NCBI GenBank assembly: GCA_019423445.1
Contig: JAHZBJ010000054.1
Coordinates: forward strand, 2,071 to 11,621
Direction of reading: 5' to 3'
DNA length: 9,551 nt
Source: Oscillospiraceae bacterium
GTDB taxonomy: Bacteria; Bacillota; Clostridia; Oscillospirales; Ruminococcaceae
The position numbers and the translations under genes were made by a program. Numbering within the stretch: position 1 is the first letter of the stretch; each line of letters begins with the position of its first letter. Under the pieces are notes generated by a model. It was not told the DNA's origin. It made no database searches and worked only from the letters and a program-made list of their open reading frames with translations. Shown here piece by piece: positions 6,910 to 9,551 of the stretch.

Positions 6910-8216
6910 CCGAAAAACGTCTTACCGACTGCATTTCCCGGGAAACACTGGAACGTCTCACCCAGGAGGCCTTTGAGGAACCTGCCCACCGGAAGCCTTC
7001 CGTCCTGAAAAGGGGACTGGCTTTGGCCGCCTGTCTGCTCCTGGTGGTACTGGCTGCTAATTTTGATACCGTCTATGCCGCCGCCCAAAAGCTTTTCTAT
7101 TTCATTCCCGGAAACGGTCCAGCCGCAGAGGGGGAAGGAGCCATCTACTGGCTGCCGGAGGAGGAGTACCATATCAACACGGAGGAGGCCGAGTATACGG
7201 TGACCTACCTTTACCGCCGGGATACTACCCTCTCCTGCTGGGTGGAAAAGAAAATGGAGCAAGTGCAGTTCCCCGGGGAGGATGAGGACAAATCTTTGAG
7301 CGAAGAAGACGGAAACGAAGACGAAGCTGCCCCCAGCCGGGCTGTTTTTGGGTTCAAGGTGGAGTTTTTGGACCCGGCAGGGAACCCTATCCCCGGTGAA
7401 GAGACCTGGTCCCACAGCGTTTATGATGAGACTCAGGGAGGAGCGGTTCTTGGAAAGGCCGTGACAGTGGAGAACTTCACCTGGGAGGAGTTCACCCTGG
7501 TTCTGGACGGAACGGTGGAACTGCCGGTGCGGCTCCGGCAGGTGGATCTGGAGCAGTTTTCCCTGGAACACACCCTTGTCGCATCGGACCGGGGGTATAC
7601 CTTTTCCCTGCTGCCTCTCAACTCCAACTGCACCCGGTTTGCCCTGATCCCCGCCCCGGAGGAGGAGAAGGAAGTTCCGGCAGGGCGCTATTGGAACGCC
7701 CTGTCCTTCTATGTGAAGCTTCTGGGGGAGGACGGCCTCTGGTATGAGGCGGAGTATGTGAACAGTACCCCGGGGTGCCAGGAGCTGTATATCCCGGGCC
7801 TTCCCCATGTGAAGATGGAAGAGGTAACAGTGACAGCGCTGCTGGAATCTACTCGATATGAAAAGCCTGCTGCTGTCCTCCGGGTGCCGCCTTTGGAACC
7901 GGGGGAGGAGGTGGAACTGGACCAGCCCCTGGAGCTGGACAACATCACTCTGTTCCCCAGCTCTGCCGGTTTGGACCCCGACGGCCGGCTGTGGGTAAAC
8001 CTGGACAGCTGGGATGATGGGAACGGCCGCCGCCTGAACCAAGTAGACCTCTCCTGGCCGGAGTCAGAGAGCTACGGAGGCTCCATTATCCGGAATGACA
8101 GTCATATCATTTACAAAAATGGAATGTCCGGGTATGCCGGAAAGAGTTTGGAGCTCCCGGTGACCTTTGTCTCGGTGATCCAGGAAGGAGAGTGGAGCTT
8201 TTCCCTGAGAGAATAG
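6906..8216 (+). CDS. Single-pass membrane anti-sigma candidate (DUF4179-like)
   Basis: Probable anti-sigma factor for the coupled ECF sigma, inferred mainly from position and topology. It has 436 residues: a cytoplasmic N-terminus of about 36 residues (TDCISRETLERLTQEAFEE), one TM helix (about 37-52, LALAACLLLVVLAA), then the segment NFDTVYAAAQKLFYFIPGNG, which resembles what follows the membrane helix in clostridial DUF4179 proteins, and a large outer domain of about 370 residues. That domain has a very acidic linker (about 124-140) and repeated beta-rich stretches (for example VFGFKVEFLDPAGNPIPG and FTWEEFTLVLDGTVELPVRLRQ), suggesting immunoglobulin-like or similar beta folds. No HxxxCxxC zinc anti-sigma motif is present and the N-terminus is short, so sigma binding is unproven. 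It could instead be a secreted-domain sensor or a sigma target. Confidence 0.8.
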   Translation: MTEKRLTDCISRETLERLTQEAFEEPAHRKPSVLKRGLALAACLLLVVLAANFDTVYAAAQKLFYFIPGNGPAAEGEGAIYWLPEEEYHINTEEAEYTVTYLYRRDTTLSCWVEKKMEQVQFPGEDEDKSLSEEDGNEDEAAPSRAVFGFKVEFLDPAGNPIPGEETWSHSVYDETQGGAVLGKAVTVENFTWEEFTLVLDGTVELPVRLRQVDLEQFSLEHTLVASDRGYTFSLLPLNSNCTRFALIPAPEEEKEVPAGRYWNALSFYVKLLGEDGLWYEAEYVNSTPGCQELYIPGLPHVKMEEVTVTALLESTRYEKPAAVLRVPPLEPGEEVELDQPLELDNITLFPSSAGLDPDGRLWVNLDSWDDGNGRRLNQVDLSWPESESYGGSIIRNDSHIIYKNGMSGYAGKSLELPVTFVSVIQEGEWSFSLRE

Positions 8217-8230
8217 GCTTCAAAATATGC

Positions 8231-8267
8231 GCCCCGGGGAGAACTCTATTTTCTCCGGGGCTTTTTG
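8231..8267 (+). terminator. Intrinsic terminator of the sigma operon
   Basis: GCCCCGG(GG)AGAA (8231-8243) pairs with TTCTCCGGGGC (8251-8261), with a two-G bulge and a short loop, followed by TTTTTGTTT. It begins 14 bp after the stop at 8216. The stretch from here to the next gene's end at 8493 shows no supported gene. Confidence 0.88.
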
Positions 8268-8492
8268 TTTCTGCAAAGAGATGAATCCTTAGAAAGGAAG
8301 GCCAGATGCGGAGAAATCTGTGGTGGTTGAGTCTGCCTGGCGGCGGCAACCCCCTTTCGGTGCGGAACATCTGGAGAAAAAGAAAAGCCCCGCTAAGTGA
8401 GCAGGGCAGGTTCCCGGAGAATGGGAAGGGGCCGAAACTATTTGTGTGCTTTTTGCCGGAGGATGGAAAAGAAATAAGAGGCCTGTCCTCTG

Positions 8493-9203
8493 TCAGGATG
8501 GGTATTTCCCCTTGTTTTTCCGTTCCAGGAGACGGTTATGGAAGAAGATTCCTCCCAGTCCCAGGAGAGCGGTACCCAGAAATATTCCCAGGGTTAATTT
8601 CAGATCCCCGCCTGCGAAACTGGACCCAGCCCAGGTGGAGGTGATGATGGAGGGAATCCGAGCCACGGTAGAAAGGAGAAGGAACCGGCTCATGGAGATG
8701 TCGCTGAGGGCGCAGACATAAACCAGAATATCCTTGGGGGTACCTGGGATGAGGTAAAGGAGGAACACCATTGCCTCTAAGCGGGATTCGTTTTGGAGGA
8801 AGCTGTACCGTTGAAGTTTCTGCCACAGGGGAGTCTGGACAAAGGCGGCGCGGCCTTTGCGGCGTACCGTCCAGAAAATCCCGGCGGATCCCAGAAGAAT
8901 ACCAGCGAGACAAAGAAGAAGGCCGCCCCACGCCCCGTACATGGTGCCGGCGGCCAGTTCCACCGGCTCCCCGGGGATAATGGCCACCACGATTTGGAGC
9001 ATCTGGATTCCCAGCATTGCCAAGATTCCCCAGACCCCCAACCGGTCCACCCGTTCCTGGAGCCACGGGCCAAATTCTGGTCGGAGCATCCAGCGTATTA
9101 CAGGCAGACAGAGAAGGCAGAGAACCAGAAAGGAAAGGACGCCAAGTCCTATCAGCCACCACCGGCCGGAGCGGCTGTTGTTTGGATTTTTTTGGTCTTT
9201 CAT
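8493..9203 (-). CDS. TVP38/TMEM64 family (VTT-domain) membrane protein
   Basis: Polytopic membrane protein of the TVP38/TMEM64 branch of the DedA superfamily. Some DedA members are linked to lipid-carrier or phospholipid transport and envelope homeostasis; the substrate of this one is unknown. It has 236 residues and about six hydrophobic segments (near 15-35, 56-78, 85-111, 143-165, 171-190, 201-222). The family signatures are clear: VVAIIPGEPVELAAGTMYG (72-90), with the Pro-Gly-Glu core, and the second half-motif YLIPGTPKDILVY (150-162), the two inverted re-entrant elements. The C-terminus is short and basic. The start ATG has AGGAG 5 nt upstream. It is a single gene, convergent with the sigma operon and divergent from the DUF4364 gene. 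Confidence 0.93.
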   Translation of the reverse strand: MKDQKNPNNSRSGRWWLIGLGVLSFLVLCLLCLPVIRWMLRPEFGPWLQERVDRLGVWGILAMLGIQMLQIVVAIIPGEPVELAAGTMYGAWGGLLLCLAGILLGSAGIFWTVRRKGRAAFVQTPLWQKLQRYSFLQNESRLEAMVFLLYLIPGTPKDILVYVCALSDISMSRFLLLSTVARIPSIITSTWAGSSFAGGDLKLTLGIFLGTALLGLGGIFFHNRLLERKNKGKYPS

Positions 9204-9233
9204 AGCGACTCCTGAATCTTTTTTCCCTTACGG

Positions 9234-9263
9234 ACTATATTTTGTCACAAATTTCGTGTACAA
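9234..9263 (-). promoter_or_regulatory. Candidate promoter of the TVP38-type gene
   Basis: On the minus strand TTGTAC (9258-9263) and TATAGT (9234-9239) are 18 bp apart, about 30 bp upstream of the start codon. The -10 is good and the -35 is weak. It overlaps the candidate plus-strand promoter, so divergent transcription may compete here. Confidence 0.35.
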
Positions 9264-9270
9264 TAAGAAT
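9242..9270 (+). promoter_or_regulatory. Candidate promoter of the DUF4364 gene
   Basis: TTGTCA (9242-9247) and AAGAAT (9265-9270) are 17 bp apart; TACAAT at 9259-9264 is an alternative -10 without a well-placed -35. Either would give a leader of roughly 85-95 nt before the ATG at 9363. Confidence 0.35.
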
Positions 9271-9310
9271 GATATTTTCTTTTATCATACGACAGAAAAA
9301 GGGAAAAAAC

Positions 9311-9348
9311 TACAGGAATTCTGTAAAAAGATTATTTCGGTACCGAAA
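9311..9348. repeat. Two inverted repeats in the DUF4364 leader
   Basis: TACAG-GAATT-CTGTA (9311-9325) is a 5-bp inverted repeat with a 5-nt spacer. TTTCGGTACCGAAA (9335-9348) is a perfect 14-bp palindrome. Both lie between the candidate promoter and the start codon, where they could act as operators or as RNA hairpins; the second runs into the ribosome-site region. Confidence 0.5.
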
Positions 9349-9362
9349 GGCGGGAACTTTTC

Positions 9363-9551
9363 ATGGAATATCGTGCCTTCACCGAAGGGGTGCGCCCCGG
9401 AAGCGTCACCACCAGTCACGAGGTGATGGTTCTTATCTGTTATTTGATGGAGAAGGCAGGGCGTCCGGTTTCCTTCCGGGAACTGAACAATGCCCTTCAG
9501 AGCCAGGAGCTGGTAAACTATTTCCAGTTTGCCGAGGCGATGGAGAGCCTT
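9363..9551 (+). CDS. DUF4364 family protein, 3' end outside window
   Basis: The first 63 codons of a DUF4364 protein, a family common in Clostridia with no settled function; its N-terminus suggests a winged-helix-like DNA-binding fold (inference). Seen: MEYRAFTEGVRPGSVTT, then EVMVLICYLMEKAGRPVSFRELNNALQ, then ELVNYFQFAEAMESL, which match the family's typical AFTEGV-PGG / ICYLL / GLVNYFEF pattern as I recall it. The frame stays open to the window end. The ATG is supported by GGCGGG about 8 nt upstream and by the family N-terminus. It is divergent from the TVP38-type gene, with 159 bp between them holding candidate promoters and inverted repeats. Confidence 0.85.
   Translation, partial: MEYRAFTEGVRPGSVTTSHEVMVLICYLMEKAGRPVSFRELNNALQSQELVNYFQFAEAMESL

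Noticed and set aside
6729..8042. Long minus-strand open frame (437 codons) opposite the sigma/anti-sigma genes
   Set aside because: It is antisense to coding sequence with strong ribosome sites and clear sigma motifs; its translation shows no recognisable domain.
8471..8492. Possible terminator of the TVP38-type gene on the minus strand
   Set aside because: Only a 5-bp stem (AGAGG/CCTCT) is present, followed by an interrupted T run; too weak to call.
8306..8644. Plus-strand frame of 112 codons with AAAGGAAGG just before its ATG
   Set aside because: The ribosome-like site is good, but the second half overlaps the 3' end of the TVP38-type gene on the other strand, the translation is rich in Arg/Pro/Gly with no motif, and no promoter is evident. 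Probably chance.

Overview
The window looks like ordinary chromosomal core sequence from a GC-rich member of the Clostridia, most likely an Oscillospiraceae-type gut Firmicute. The evidence is the hpt-ftsH order, a paired DnaD-domain/DnaC helicase-loader locus, a TIGR03905-type TSCPD protein, an ECF sigma with a DUF4179-like partner, and a DUF4364 protein. Strong AGGAGG-type ribosome binding sites and high-GC codon use fit the same picture. The genus cannot be fixed from this sequence, and I see no mobile element, CRISPR array, tRNA or rRNA.

Layout: (1) Bases 2-2827, plus strand: the 3' part of hpt (hypoxanthine phosphoribosyltransferase), then ftsH with a TTG start and a Pro/Gln-rich repetitive tail, closed by a strong intrinsic terminator. 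(2) Bases 2936-5050, minus strand: a DnaD-domain protein followed by a DnaC/DnaI-like ATPase, the likely primosome/helicase-loading pair. This pair converges on ftsH. (3) Bases 5209-6215, plus strand: a promoter, a small four-cysteine TSCPD protein, an unrecognised 176-residue protein, and a terminator. (4) Bases 6352-8267, plus strand: an ECF sigma factor overlapping by ATGA with a single-pass membrane protein that is probably its anti-sigma factor, then a terminator. (5) Bases 8493-9203, minus strand: a TVP38/TMEM64 (VTT-domain) membrane protein. (6) Bases 9363-9551, plus strand: the first 63 codons of a DUF4364 protein, behind a leader rich in small inverted repeats.

The genes fall into separate functional blocks: nucleotide salvage and membrane proteolysis, replication initiation, envelope stress signalling, and membrane transport/homeostasis. 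I did not find a convincing new multi-gene system. The items most worth a second look are the unrecognised protein at 5623-6153, the anti-sigma candidate that lacks a zinc motif and has a large outer domain, the tandem repeat in the FtsH tail, and the inverted repeats ahead of the DUF4364 gene.
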